A stretch of 43,749 bases of DNA, taken from assembly GCA_905235225.1 (NCBI GenBank), contig CAJOKE010000011.1, forward strand, positions 1-43,749. Reading direction: 5' to 3'. The translations under genes were made by a program, and so were the position numbers. Source of the stretch: Paludibacteraceae bacterium. Its GTDB lineage: Bacteria; Bacteroidota; Bacteroidia; Bacteroidales; Paludibacteraceae. Below are positions 7,848 through 14,931 of this stretch, one piece after another (position 1 is the first letter of the stretch; each line of letters begins with the position of its first letter). Below the pieces are notes generated by a model. That model searched no databases and had not been told where the DNA came from. It was given only the letters and a program-made list of their open reading frames with translations.

Positions 7848-8873
7848 ATGAACACTCAACATTGTCTTACACTACTTTTAATAGCCGTTATACTTTTCGG
7901 CTGCCGGCATTCAAACCAGTCTTCTAACAGACAGGATAATACGTCAACCGACACCGTTCAGGTTGAAGAATATGATGAGGAAGATTATGAAGAAGAGGAA
8001 GATGAGTATGATGAGTATGATGATATCACTACCGTTTCCTCTCCGGATGGACGAATATGCCTGTATAGCCGCAACACTCACTCAAGAGACGCTTCATGGG
8101 GATGGAGTGACATTTATGAGGTGAGAGACGGAGATTCGGTATATACATACGAAGGTTTGCCGGACTGGGAAGGTGAAGTGTCTTCAGTCAATCATATTTA
8201 TTCTCTTCCGTCTCCGCGCAGGCATCTGTATCTGTTTGAAGCGTTTTTCCGGATCAGCGGAGCCTATGGTTATCAGTCTTATGTCGCTTATGAGTTGAAA
8301 GGACATGACCTCAAACGCACTGCAATAATTACTGACGCGCAAGGGAACGACACTACGGAAATCGGTTTCGAATACAATTTCGCAGATTACTACTTTCGCT
8401 TTGCCCGCATGTTAGGATATGAATACCAGTACAAATGGGATGAACGAAAACGAATACTCTACTACCCGCTTTTGAAATGGGACAGTTATTATCTTAATGA
8501 CAAGTTTCAGATTTACCGATGGGACGGACACCGCCTCTACGCGACAGCCGATACCGTATGCAACCCCCGACTTTATGCACCTTTGCGGAACTATGCCATG
8601 TGCCTTCAGCATACCAAGGCGGGAGCTATTCAAGCGCGTGTGGACAGCATGCCGGACGGCACACTACGCTATTGCTCTTGGGACATCAATCAGGACATCG
8701 GCAAACAGCCGGACATCATCCTATATGGGGAAAGGAAAGGAAACGAATTCCATTTCCCTAATCCCCCTGCCGACACCTATGTCGTGACTATTGAGGATAC
8801 TCCCGAAATCCGCATATATCACAGCACCGTTCCAGGACAACAGGAAGAACTTATCGCTATATACAAAGACTAA
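7848..8873 (+). CDS. Lipoprotein with acidic linker, unknown function
   Basis: 341 residues. The N-terminus MNTQHCLTLLLIAVILFGCR is a lipoprotein signal with the acylated cysteine at residue 19. A polar stretch and a strongly acidic low-complexity linker (residues about 42-60, repeats of E, D and Y) lead to a globular domain. That domain contains SSPDGRICLYSRNTH near its start and many aromatic beta-like strands (YGYQSYVAYELKG, YQYKWDERKRILYYPLLKW). I do not recognise the fold. The acidic linker after the lipid anchor could hold the domain away from the membrane; the +2 to +6 residues do not form a clear Bacteroidota surface-export signal. It lies 24 bases upstream of the second WLxAAED gene. 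Confidence 0.7.
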   Translation: MNTQHCLTLLLIAVILFGCRHSNQSSNRQDNTSTDTVQVEEYDEEDYEEEEDEYDEYDDITTVSSPDGRICLYSRNTHSRDASWGWSDIYEVRDGDSVYTYEGLPDWEGEVSSVNHIYSLPSPRRHLYLFEAFFRISGAYGYQSYVAYELKGHDLKRTAIITDAQGNDTTEIGFEYNFADYYFRFARMLGYEYQYKWDERKRILYYPLLKWDSYYLNDKFQIYRWDGHRLYATADTVCNPRLYAPLRNYAMCLQHTKAGAIQARVDSMPDGTLRYCSWDINQDIGKQPDIILYGERKGNEFHFPNPPADTYVVTIEDTPEIRIYHSTVPGQQEELIAIYKD

Positions 8874-8897
8874 CAACCTCTAAAAAAACGATACATT

Positions 8898-9434
8898 ATG
8901 TCTGAAATGAAGAACAACCGATTCTGGCTCAACGCAGCAGAAGATTTCCGCCAATTCAGGAAAGGCAAAACTTCCATGCAAATACTAATCGAAAAATATC
9001 CCGAGTTTGAAATCAAAGAAGGATGGCGTTTTTATTCAACTATCAAAGAGGCGATACGCCTGATTATTCCCGAGGATTGTCCGTTTCCGATGATTCCGCA
9101 AATGGTTCGTGCCTTGAAGAAGGAAAATGGCGACACCAACTCCATACACTTTGAGATCCGTATTGCCTACCAACCCGCTTGGGAAGCGTTTACGCGATGG
9201 ACTAAAATGCAGGAAATTTGCGATACCAAGAAATCCGTTGTTTTTGATATTTCACTTTGTGAACCATATTGGCGTTCAAACAAGAAACCCTGCATTGACA
9301 TCCGATATCTGCTGCACGAAGGCAGTCACGGCGATTGCGACGGCTACGGCATTGAAGATGACACATGGTTGGTCGCACTGCTTAATTTGGACGGCACATG
9401 GTTTAAGGAATGGTATATCGAGGGGGATTATTAA
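8898..9434 (+). CDS. Unknown protein, WLxAAED family, copy 2
   Basis: 178 residues, paralogous to 3159-3665. It shares FWLNAAEDFRQFRKGK near the N-terminus, LIEKYPEFEIKE, PEDCPF, IAYQPAWEAF, YGIEDDTWLVALLNLDG and a terminal WYIEGDY. It is cytosolic by sequence. The start could be Met1 (8898) or Met4 (8907). It sits 24 bases after a lipoprotein gene. A truncated RhuM gene begins 5 bases after its stop, implying a recombination boundary there. The two paralogues lie 5.2 kb apart and are too divergent to be a recent duplication. Confidence 0.75.
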   Translation: MSEMKNNRFWLNAAEDFRQFRKGKTSMQILIEKYPEFEIKEGWRFYSTIKEAIRLIIPEDCPFPMIPQMVRALKKENGDTNSIHFEIRIAYQPAWEAFTRWTKMQEICDTKKSVVFDISLCEPYWRSNKKPCIDIRYLLHEGSHGDCDGYGIEDDTWLVALLNLDGTWFKEWYIEGDY

Positions 9435-9439
9435 GATAA

Positions 9440-9874
9440 ATCAATCTCGAAGTTAAATCGGGCTATGAAACCGTGTGGCTGAACCAGCAACAGATGGCAG
9501 AATTGTTTGGCACAGACAGAACGTCTGTCTTAAGGCACATCCATAATATATACAAGACACACGAATTGGACGAGGCAGCAACATGTGCAAAAATTGCACA
9601 GGTTCGTATAGAAGGAAACAGGCAAGTGAGGTGTGAAGTTCCCTTTTATAACTTAGACATGATTATATCCGTTGGTTATCGCGTCAATTCTATCCGAGGC
9701 ACACAATTCCGTCAATGGGCAAATAAATGGTCAACGCCCTCGCATGACAGATGGCTGATAATAGATGACAGCCTTTACCATTGCGGTCACTCACTCAAAG
9801 ATATGGGCAAAAAACTATCGGCTATCACATTGATGGGTACGAACCCGGGGACGATACTGAAAGAGGTAAAATAA
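9440..9874 (+). pseudogene. RhuM-family remnant fused to an ORF6N-type C-terminus
   Basis: The frame starts without an initiator right after a stop (9437-9439) and reads INLEVKSGYETVWLNQQQMA, the normal N-terminal region of RhuM-family proteins, continuing through DLDMIISVGYRVNS-like text (NLDMIISVGYRVNSIRG) to FRQWANKW. After about residue 96 it jumps to HDRWLIIDDSLYHCGHSLKD, which resembles the C-terminal end common in ORF6N/KilA-N-type proteins of Bacteroidales. The start codon, RhuM catalytic remainder and ORF6N domain are all missing, so this is a chimeric relic. A start at ATG or at the internal 9473 GTG could still make about 133 residues. Confidence 0.75.
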
Positions 9875-9968
9875 TGGTACCGCTGCCACCGACAGCGTAA
9901 AAAACGGTGCGTCACTCACTGACGTTAAACAGGAGAACATAAAAGGCGTTTATTGACGCTTGTTTTGG

Positions 9969-10140
9969 CAAATAGGAATCCTGCAAAATTCACGACCCCG
10001 AAACAAGATAGGGCGATAAGCGTCCCGTGGATATGTTATATTCAGTCCTCGCCCGTATGGGTGGGATGGTTAAACATATCGGGCGTGGACGTTATTATTG
10101 TTTATTCTTGGTTGTAGGGTCTTGCAGGAACCTCTATTTG
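9969..10140. ncRNA. Candidate structured RNA or leader element upstream of the BspA-like gene
   Basis: No intact gene lies in 9875-10294. Bases 9969-9976 pair with 10133-10140, and 9979-9986 with 10122-10129, giving 16 pairs (including G-T) around a small internal loop and closing a 135-base interior. Inside, 9989-9994 can pair with 10026-10031, and 10012-10015 with 10021-10025. ATATGTT (10031-10037) is complementary to AACATAT (10073-10079), and CGCCCG (10050-10055) to CGGGCG (10080-10085); these two are interleaved, so they form a pseudoknot or compete. Additional hairpins flank it at 9910-9924 and 10149-10167. A 42-codon frame (10033-10161) runs through it on the plus strand and may be incidental. 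The strand and function are unknown. Confidence 0.5.
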
Positions 10141-10294
10141 GAGAATAAGCGTGGATAACATTCACGCCTTTGTTTTGTAGATACTTATTGTACCCTGACT
10201 TTCCAGATTTTCCGGAATAGCGCAGTGGTCCGTAACAACTAACCCAAAATATTAACCATTTAATGTTGCGCCCGACACGAATTAGGGAAAATTT

Positions 10295-12214
10295 ATGAAA
10301 CACAAACTCTTTACATTCATCCTTGCCCTCACAGCAAGCGTAGGAACCCTCTTTGCCGAAATCGGCACCTGCGGCGACAATCTTACATGGGATTTGACAG
10401 ATAGTGTATTAACTATCAGCGGAACAGGGGTAATGAAGGATTATGATTATTATAATAAAAGATACGCTCCATGGTACTCATCTCGTCAATCCATTAGGAC
10501 CGTTACTATTAGTGATGGTGTCACAAGCATTGGATCTTATGCTTTCTATTATTGCGACAGATTGAGATCTGTAGCGATTCCCAATAGTGTCACAAGTATT
10601 GGAACTTTTGCTTTCCGTTATTCCAACATATCTACAATCAAATTCACTGGTAGTATAGCAGAATGGTGTAATAAAAACTGGTTCCCAGAAAAATTTCTAG
10701 GCATTACACGTTGTATATCAAAGGTGTTCCAGTAAAGAATATAACTATTCCTAGTAGTGTCACAAGCATTAGAAAGCACACTTTCCATGGTTGCGTCCAA
10801 TTGACTTCAGTTACGATTCCCAATAGCGTCACAAGTATTGGAAGTTCTGCTTTCTCTCATTGCACCCGTTTGACCTCCATAACCATTCCCAACAGTGTCA
10901 CAAGCATTGGAGATGGTGCTTTCTATGGATGCAGTAGTTTGACCTCTGTGACCATTCCCAATAGTGTCACAAGCATTGGAGTTAGTGCTTTCTCCGGTTG
11001 CAGCGGTTTGACCTCTGTGACGATTCCAAATAGCGTCACTAGTATCGAAGGGAGTGCTTTCCACCTTGTGCCCAATATAGTTTATAGCGGCTCGGCAAAT
11101 GGTTCGCCATGGGGTGCAAGAAGTATAAATGGATATGTGGATGGATTTTTAGTATATGCCGATGCATCGAAAACAACCTTGCTTGCATGCTCTACAGCTG
11201 CAAAAGGAAAAATCACGATTCCTAATAGCGTGACAAGCGTTGGAGATAGCGCGTTCTATTATTGCCACAGTTTGACTTCTGTCTCAATTCCCAATAGCGT
11301 CACAAGCATTGGAAAGCGAGTATTCTCAAATTGTAGTAGTTTGACCTCAATTGAGATTCCAAATAGCGTCACAAGCATGGGAGAGTATGCTTTTGAAATG
11401 TGTTTGTCTTTGCCGATTGTTGATAACATCCGGTATGCAGACAATTATTTAGCAGAAGTTAGTGATAAGAATTTGTCTTCCTATAATATAAAAAAAGAAA
11501 CTAAATGGATTGGAGATCAAGCTTTCTGGGGTTGCCGCAGTTTGACCTCTGTGACGATTCCTAATAGCGTCACAAGCATTGGAGATCAAGCTTTCCAAGA
11601 TTGCAGTTTGACCTCTGTGACCATTCACAACAGTGTCACAAGCATTGGAAGTAGTGCTTTCTGGGGTTGCAGCAGTTTGACCTCTGTAATCATTCCCAAC
11701 AGCGTCACAAGCATTGGAAGGTATGCTTTCTATCTTTGCAACCGTTTGACTGCAATTACCTGCGAAGCAACCATACCACCAATATGTAAAGATGACTTGT
11801 TTGATAGCTGGGCTTACAGAAACATTCCTTTGTATGTCCCGGCTAAAAGTATCGATGCTTATAAAGCAACATATCCGTGGAGTGCCTTTGTCAAGATTAT
11901 TAGAGTCACAACGAGTGACCAATAATCATATCTTTGTGCAGGCAAGCGGTATTGCCTTACGCGCAACCCTCACCAACCTCGATGCCGGTACGGTCTATCG
12001 CTACCGCGTCTATGGCAAGGTGGGTGACCAGTATTATTACGGCTCGGAACAGACATTCACTACCCAAGGCGAATGGCAAGAAGAACAGAGCATAGAAGAT
12101 GTACAAGGGGACGATGTACAATGTACAAAGGCGCAGAAAATCCTTCGCAACGGGCAAATATACATCCTCCGCGGGGAGAAGGTTTATACCTTGCAGGGAC
12201 AGGAGGTGAAATAG
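10295..12214 (+). pseudogene. BspA-like leucine-rich repeat surface protein, broken by two frameshifts
   Basis: The gene starts with a signal peptide (MKHKLFTFILALTASVGTLFA) and the usual BspA-like N-terminus, CGDNLTWDLTDSVLTISGTG. About a dozen LRR_5 repeats follow (IPNSVTSIG, AFxGCSSLTSVT, about 23 residues each). The frame changes by -1 between about 10685 and 10711 (EKFLG continues as HYTLYIKGVP in another frame). It changes back near 11910-11940, after WSAFVKIIRV. The tail is an FN3-like segment (LTNLDAGTVYRYRVYGK) and a short C-terminal motif, KILRNGQIYILRGEKVYTLQ. First and last frames agree, so two small compensating indels explain the break. Such proteins are cell-surface adhesins. 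It may be a true pseudogene, a phase-variable state or a sequencing error. Confidence 0.8.
10500..11770 (+). repeat. 69-bp tandem repeats coding leucine-rich repeats
   Basis: The LRR region is built from units of about 69 bp with near-constant DNA, such as ATTCCCAATAGCGTCACAAG and TTTGACCTCTGTGACGATTC, recurring at least ten times, with one longer non-repeat insert near 11065-11210 and another near 11400-11510. Similarity at DNA level, not only protein level, would favour slippage and copy-number change. Confidence 0.85.
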
Positions 12215-12247
12215 ACTTTGCCCCTGATAGGGATTTTATCCCTTCCT

Positions 12248-12279
12248 ACCGCTTGGCGTCCCACGCTAAGCGGTTTTTC
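12248..12279 (+). terminator. Rho-independent terminator after the BspA-like gene
   Basis: ACCGCTTGGCGT (12248-12259) pairs with ACGCTAAGCGGT (12263-12274) with one G/T mismatch-type position and a 3-base loop, followed directly by a T-run to 12278. Confidence 0.85.
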
Positions 12280-12341
12280 TTTGACATAAACACTACCATT
12301 TTCCTTAAAAATGCAGAAATATCACTTTTTTTGCAAAAATG

Positions 12342-12373
12342 TTTCGATATATGGAAACTTTTTTGTACCTTTG
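12342..12373 (+). promoter_or_regulatory. Promoter of the higBA-type operon
   Basis: A consensus -7 TACCTTTG is at 12366-12373. TTTC at 12342-12345 sits at the -33 position with a 20-base spacer. The start would fall about 20 bases before the toxin ATG at 12401. Confidence 0.7.
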
Positions 12374-12400
12374 CAGCGATTTTGAGAAACGACTACAATT

Positions 12401-12748
12401 ATGCCGGAGCAAAAACCAAAATTTCAAGTTCTCTATTCCGAGGAAGCCGATGCGTTTCTCGCTAAGCAGTCTGAAAAGGTAAAAGCCAAAATTCTGTACA
12501 ATGTGACGAGAGCATCATACATCAACGACCCAAAGCTTTTTAAGAAACTGGAGAATACGGATATTTGGGAATTTAGAACATTGTTTGATAGCGTCCAATA
12601 TCGTCTATTGGCCTTTTGGGACAAGCGAGACGGACAAAACACTTTAGTAATCGCCACGCATGGTTTTATCAAGAAATCGCAAAAAACGCCGCTGCAGGAA
12701 ATCCTGCATGCACAAAGTATAAAAGACATTTATTTTAATCAGAAATAA
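12401..12748 (+). CDS. higB: HigB-like toxin (RelE/ParE superfamily, Gp49-like)
   Basis: 115 residues. The pattern KFQVLYSEEADAFLAKQSEK, then LFKKLENTDIWEFRTLFD, YRLLAFWDKR and VIATHGFIKKSQKTP matches the phage-Gp49/HigB branch of RelE-fold toxins. These are mRNA endoribonucleases acting with the ribosome; basic residues in the WEFR, YRLLAFWD and HGFIKKS segments are the usual functional positions. The toxin precedes its antitoxin, the order typical of higBA. It has its own promoter just upstream and is 17 bases from the antitoxin start. The cassette lies between two similar gene 3' ends (12140-12214 and 13082-13150). Confidence 0.9.
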   Translation: MPEQKPKFQVLYSEEADAFLAKQSEKVKAKILYNVTRASYINDPKLFKKLENTDIWEFRTLFDSVQYRLLAFWDKRDGQNTLVIATHGFIKKSQKTPLQEILHAQSIKDIYFNQK

Positions 12749-12750
12749 CT

Positions 12751-12758
12751 AAGGGAGG
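12751..12758 (+). promoter_or_regulatory. Strong Shine-Dalgarno site before higA
   Basis: AAGGGAGG lies 7 bases before the ATG at 12766. Canonical Shine-Dalgarno sites are rare in this phylum and absent from neighbouring genes, so it may raise antitoxin translation or mark foreign origin. Confidence 0.6.
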
Positions 12759-12765
12759 ACAAGAT

Positions 12766-13071
12766 ATGAAATTTTACACGCAAGAACAAATGGTGGACAA
12801 ACATGTCGGTACAAAAGGAACGCCGGCACGTGAAGAGTACGACGAGCAGGTTGAATTGATGCTTGTTGGTGAAGCTATTCGTAAAGCACGTCAGGCTCAG
12901 CAACTATCCCAGGAGCAGTTAGGTGAAATGGTCGGAGTTCAGAAAGCGCAGATTTCCCGTCTGGAGAATGGCAAAAACCTTACGCTTGCATCCATCGTCC
13001 GACTTTTCAAAGCACTTAACCAACGTGTCACGCTGGATATTCCATCCGTTGGTCGAGTGGCTCTTTGTTAA
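12766..13071 (+). CDS. higA: HigA-like antitoxin, XRE-family helix-turn-helix
   Basis: 101 residues. The helix-turn-helix is LSQEQLGEMVGVQKAQISRL (47-66) followed by ENGKN, the classic XRE/Cro pattern. The N-terminal 35 residues (EEYDEQVELMLVGEAIR) are the region that usually covers the toxin. The protein should neutralise the upstream HigB-like toxin and repress the shared promoter at 12342-12373. The last few residues, SVGRVALC, are close to the point where a relic frame (13082-13150) begins, so the C-terminus may have been altered by recombination, although the length is normal for HigA. Confidence 0.9.
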   Translation: MKFYTQEQMVDKHVGTKGTPAREEYDEQVELMLVGEAIRKARQAQQLSQEQLGEMVGVQKAQISRLENGKNLTLASIVRLFKALNQRVTLDIPSVGRVALC

Positions 13072-13081
13072 TAGTGTCTCT

Positions 13082-13150
13082 CACAACATAAAACACCTCA
13101 TCCTCCGCGGGGACAAGACCTACACCGTCACGGGGCAGGAGATGAGATAA
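13082..13150 (+). pseudogene. Orphan C-terminal tail of a secreted protein
   Basis: The frame reads HNIKHLILRGDKTYTVTGQE and ends at TAA 13148-13150. It matches the tail of the BspA-like gene (ILRGEKVYTLQGQE), with shared DNA ATCCTCCGCGGGGA in both. No start or body is present, so it is the 3' stub of a second gene of this type, separated from the first by the higBA cassette. Confidence 0.7.
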
Positions 13151-13170
13151 AAATGTCCTTTCCGTCGGCT

Positions 13171-13218
13171 TTATTGTATGGTTATTGTATGGTAATTGTA
13201 TGGTAATTGTATGGTTAA
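13171..13218. repeat. 11-bp tandem repeat array A
   Basis: About four units of GTATGG(T)TATT/GTATGGTAATT, 11 bp each, from a partial unit at 13171 to 13218. The same unit forms array B at 24922-24973. The period is near one DNA helical turn. It lies upstream of the glyS promoter. Confidence 0.9.
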
Positions 13219-13274
13219 GGCAGGGGAAAAGGTGGGGAGAAAAAGGAAAAAAAGTGCAGTGAAATGCACTTTTT

Positions 13275-13306
13275 TTTGTGTATATGGGAATTTTGTAGTA
13301 CTTTTG
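13275..13306 (+). promoter_or_regulatory. glyS promoter
   Basis: TTTG at 13275-13278 and TACTTTTG at 13299-13306 with a 20-base spacer. This sets the glyS start at the ATG 13334 rather than an upstream in-frame codon, because transcription would begin about 13312. Confidence 0.85.
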
Positions 13307-13333
13307 CGGGCTAAAAGAAATAATCAAGCAATT

Positions 13334-14878
13334 ATGGCAACTCAGGAAGAGACATTCAAGAAGTTAGTATCTCACTGCAAGGAGTATGGATTTGTATTTC
13401 CGTCAAGCGAGATTTACGATGGTTTAGGTGCTGTTTATGACTACGGTCAGAACGGTGTGGAACTGAAGAACAATATCAAGCGTTACTGGTGGGACAGCAT
13501 GACGCTGTTGCATGAGAATATAGTGGGTATAGACGCAGCGATATTCATGCACCCGACGGTATGGAAGGCCTCGGGGCATGTGGATGCGTTCAACGACCCG
13601 CTCATAGACAACCGCGACAGTAAGAAGCGTTACCGCGCTGATGTGCTGATAGAGGACCAGCTCGGCAAGATTGAGGAGAAAATCAACAAAGAGGTGGAAA
13701 AAGCGGCAAAACGCTTCGGAGAGAGTTTTGACGAAGCGATGTTCCGCCAGACGAATGCCCGCGTGCTGGAACATCAGGCGCATTGGGACGCCTTGCATGA
13801 GCGTTACTCAAAAGCAATGAACGCAAGTGACCTTGCTGAATTGAAACAGATTATTCTGGACGAGGAGATCGTATGCCCGATCAGCGGCACGCGCAACTGG
13901 ACAGACGTGCGGCAATTCAACCTGATGTTCCAAACTGAAATGGGTTCAACGGCAGACGGTGCCATGAAGATTTACCTTCGTCCGGAAACGGCACAAGGCA
14001 TATTCGTGAACTACCTTAACGTTCAAAAAACAGGTCGTATGAAGATACCGTTTGGTATTGCGCAGATCGGTAAGGCATTCCGCAATGAGATTGTAGCCCG
14101 TCAGTTCGTGTTCCGCATGCGCGAGTTTGAGCAGATGGAGATGCAGTTCTTTGTGAAGCCCGGTACGGAAATGGAGTGGTTCAAGCACTGGAAGGAATTC
14201 CGTCTCAAATGGCACAAGGCATTGGGACTGGGTGACGAGAAGTACCGTTTCCACGACCACGAGAAATTAGCACACTACGCCAATGCAGCAACGGATATAG
14301 AGTTCCTTATGCCGTTCGGATTCAAAGAAGTGGAAGGTATTCACAGCCGGACGAACTTCGACCTGAGCCAGCACGCCAAATACAGCGGAAAGAAGATTGA
14401 GTACTTTGACCCCGAACTGAACGAGAGTTACACGCCTTACGTTATCGAAACAAGTATCGGTGTGGACCGTATGTTCCTCTCCATCATGTGTTCGTCGTAT
14501 AAAGAGGAAACTTTGGAAGGCGGGGAGACCCGTGTGGTTCTTAGCCTGCCGCCGGTATTAGCCCCAGTCAAGGCATGCGTGATGCCTCTGGTGAAAAAAG
14601 ACGGTCTGCCGGAGAAAGCGCGCGAAGTGATGGATATGCTCAAGTTCGACTTTAAGACGACATACGACGAAAAAGACAGTATCGGCAAACGCTATCGCCG
14701 CCAAGATGCCATTGGTACACCATTCTGCATCACGATTGACCATGATACGCTGAACGACAACTGTGTAACAGTGCGTTACCGCGATACGATGGCACAGGAC
14801 CGTGTGAAGATTGAAGACCTGCATGCCATGATCCAAAAGGCAGTGGATATGAAACAGGTCTTGAGGAAACTTGTATAA
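13334..14878 (+). CDS. glyS: Glycine--tRNA ligase, single-chain (class II, eukaryote/archaea-like)
   Basis: 514 residues from MATQEETFKKLV, the normal length for the one-chain dimeric enzyme that charges tRNA-Gly with glycine and ATP. Visible class II motifs are FRNEIVARQFVFRMREFEQM (motif 2, about 249-268) and GVDRMF in TSIGVDRMFLSIM (motif 3, about 375). The N-terminal FVFPSSEIYDGLGAVYDYG is typical of glycyl enzymes. The C-terminal LPPVLAPVKACVMPLVKK begins the anticodon-binding domain. An open frame continues upstream to 13196, but the promoter lies inside it, so the start at 13334 is chosen. The gene is convergent with the helicase and shares its terminator. Confidence 0.97.
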   Translation: MATQEETFKKLVSHCKEYGFVFPSSEIYDGLGAVYDYGQNGVELKNNIKRYWWDSMTLLHENIVGIDAAIFMHPTVWKASGHVDAFNDPLIDNRDSKKRYRADVLIEDQLGKIEEKINKEVEKAAKRFGESFDEAMFRQTNARVLEHQAHWDALHERYSKAMNASDLAELKQIILDEEIVCPISGTRNWTDVRQFNLMFQTEMGSTADGAMKIYLRPETAQGIFVNYLNVQKTGRMKIPFGIAQIGKAFRNEIVARQFVFRMREFEQMEMQFFVKPGTEMEWFKHWKEFRLKWHKALGLGDEKYRFHDHEKLAHYANAATDIEFLMPFGFKEVEGIHSRTNFDLSQHAKYSGKKIEYFDPELNESYTPYVIETSIGVDRMFLSIMCSSYKEETLEGGETRVVLSLPPVLAPVKACVMPLVKKDGLPEKAREVMDMLKFDFKTTYDEKDSIGKRYRRQDAIGTPFCITIDHDTLNDNCVTVRYRDTMAQDRVKIEDLHAMIQKAVDMKQVLRKLV

Positions 14879-14901
14879 CCGGTGACACAGCTATTCGATA
14901 C

Positions 14902-14931
14902 AATTAGAGCGCGATTATTCGCGCTCTAATT
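14902..14931. terminator. Bidirectional terminator between glyS and the helicase gene
   Basis: AATTAGAGCGCGA (14902-14914) is a perfect 13-base inverted repeat of TCGCGCTCTAATT (14919-14931), with a TTAT loop and T-rich sequence on each side. The helicase stop codon (14915-14917) is in the loop, so its last codons lie in the stem. Confidence 0.9.

Noticed and set aside
9910..10085. Possible integron attC site (GTTAAAC at 9924 and 10069 with nearby inverted repeats)
   Set aside because: The two GTTRRRY-like matches lack properly spaced partner boxes, no integrase is seen, and similar sites do not flank the other island genes.
9908..10140. Group II intron start (GTGCG at 9907-9911)
   Set aside because: No domain V-like hairpin or reverse transcriptase is present.
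10685..10711. Programmed -1 frameshift in the BspA-like gene
   Set aside because: The A-AAA-TTT tract is not a canonical slippery heptamer, and an opposite shift downstream makes two ordinary indels simpler.
10807..11064. Antisense frames across the LRR region
   Set aside because: They are by-products of the 69-bp repeat and lack features of real proteins.
10500..11770. CRISPR-like repeat array
   Set aside because: The units are contiguous protein-coding leucine-rich repeats with no spacers.
12073..12465. 130-residue frame bridging the BspA-like tail and the toxin gene
   Set aside because: It crosses a strong terminator and a promoter and overlaps two real genes in another frame.
13196..13333. 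N-terminal extension of glycyl-tRNA ligase
   Set aside because: The 11-bp repeat array and a consensus promoter lie within it, and homologues begin near the 13334 ATG.
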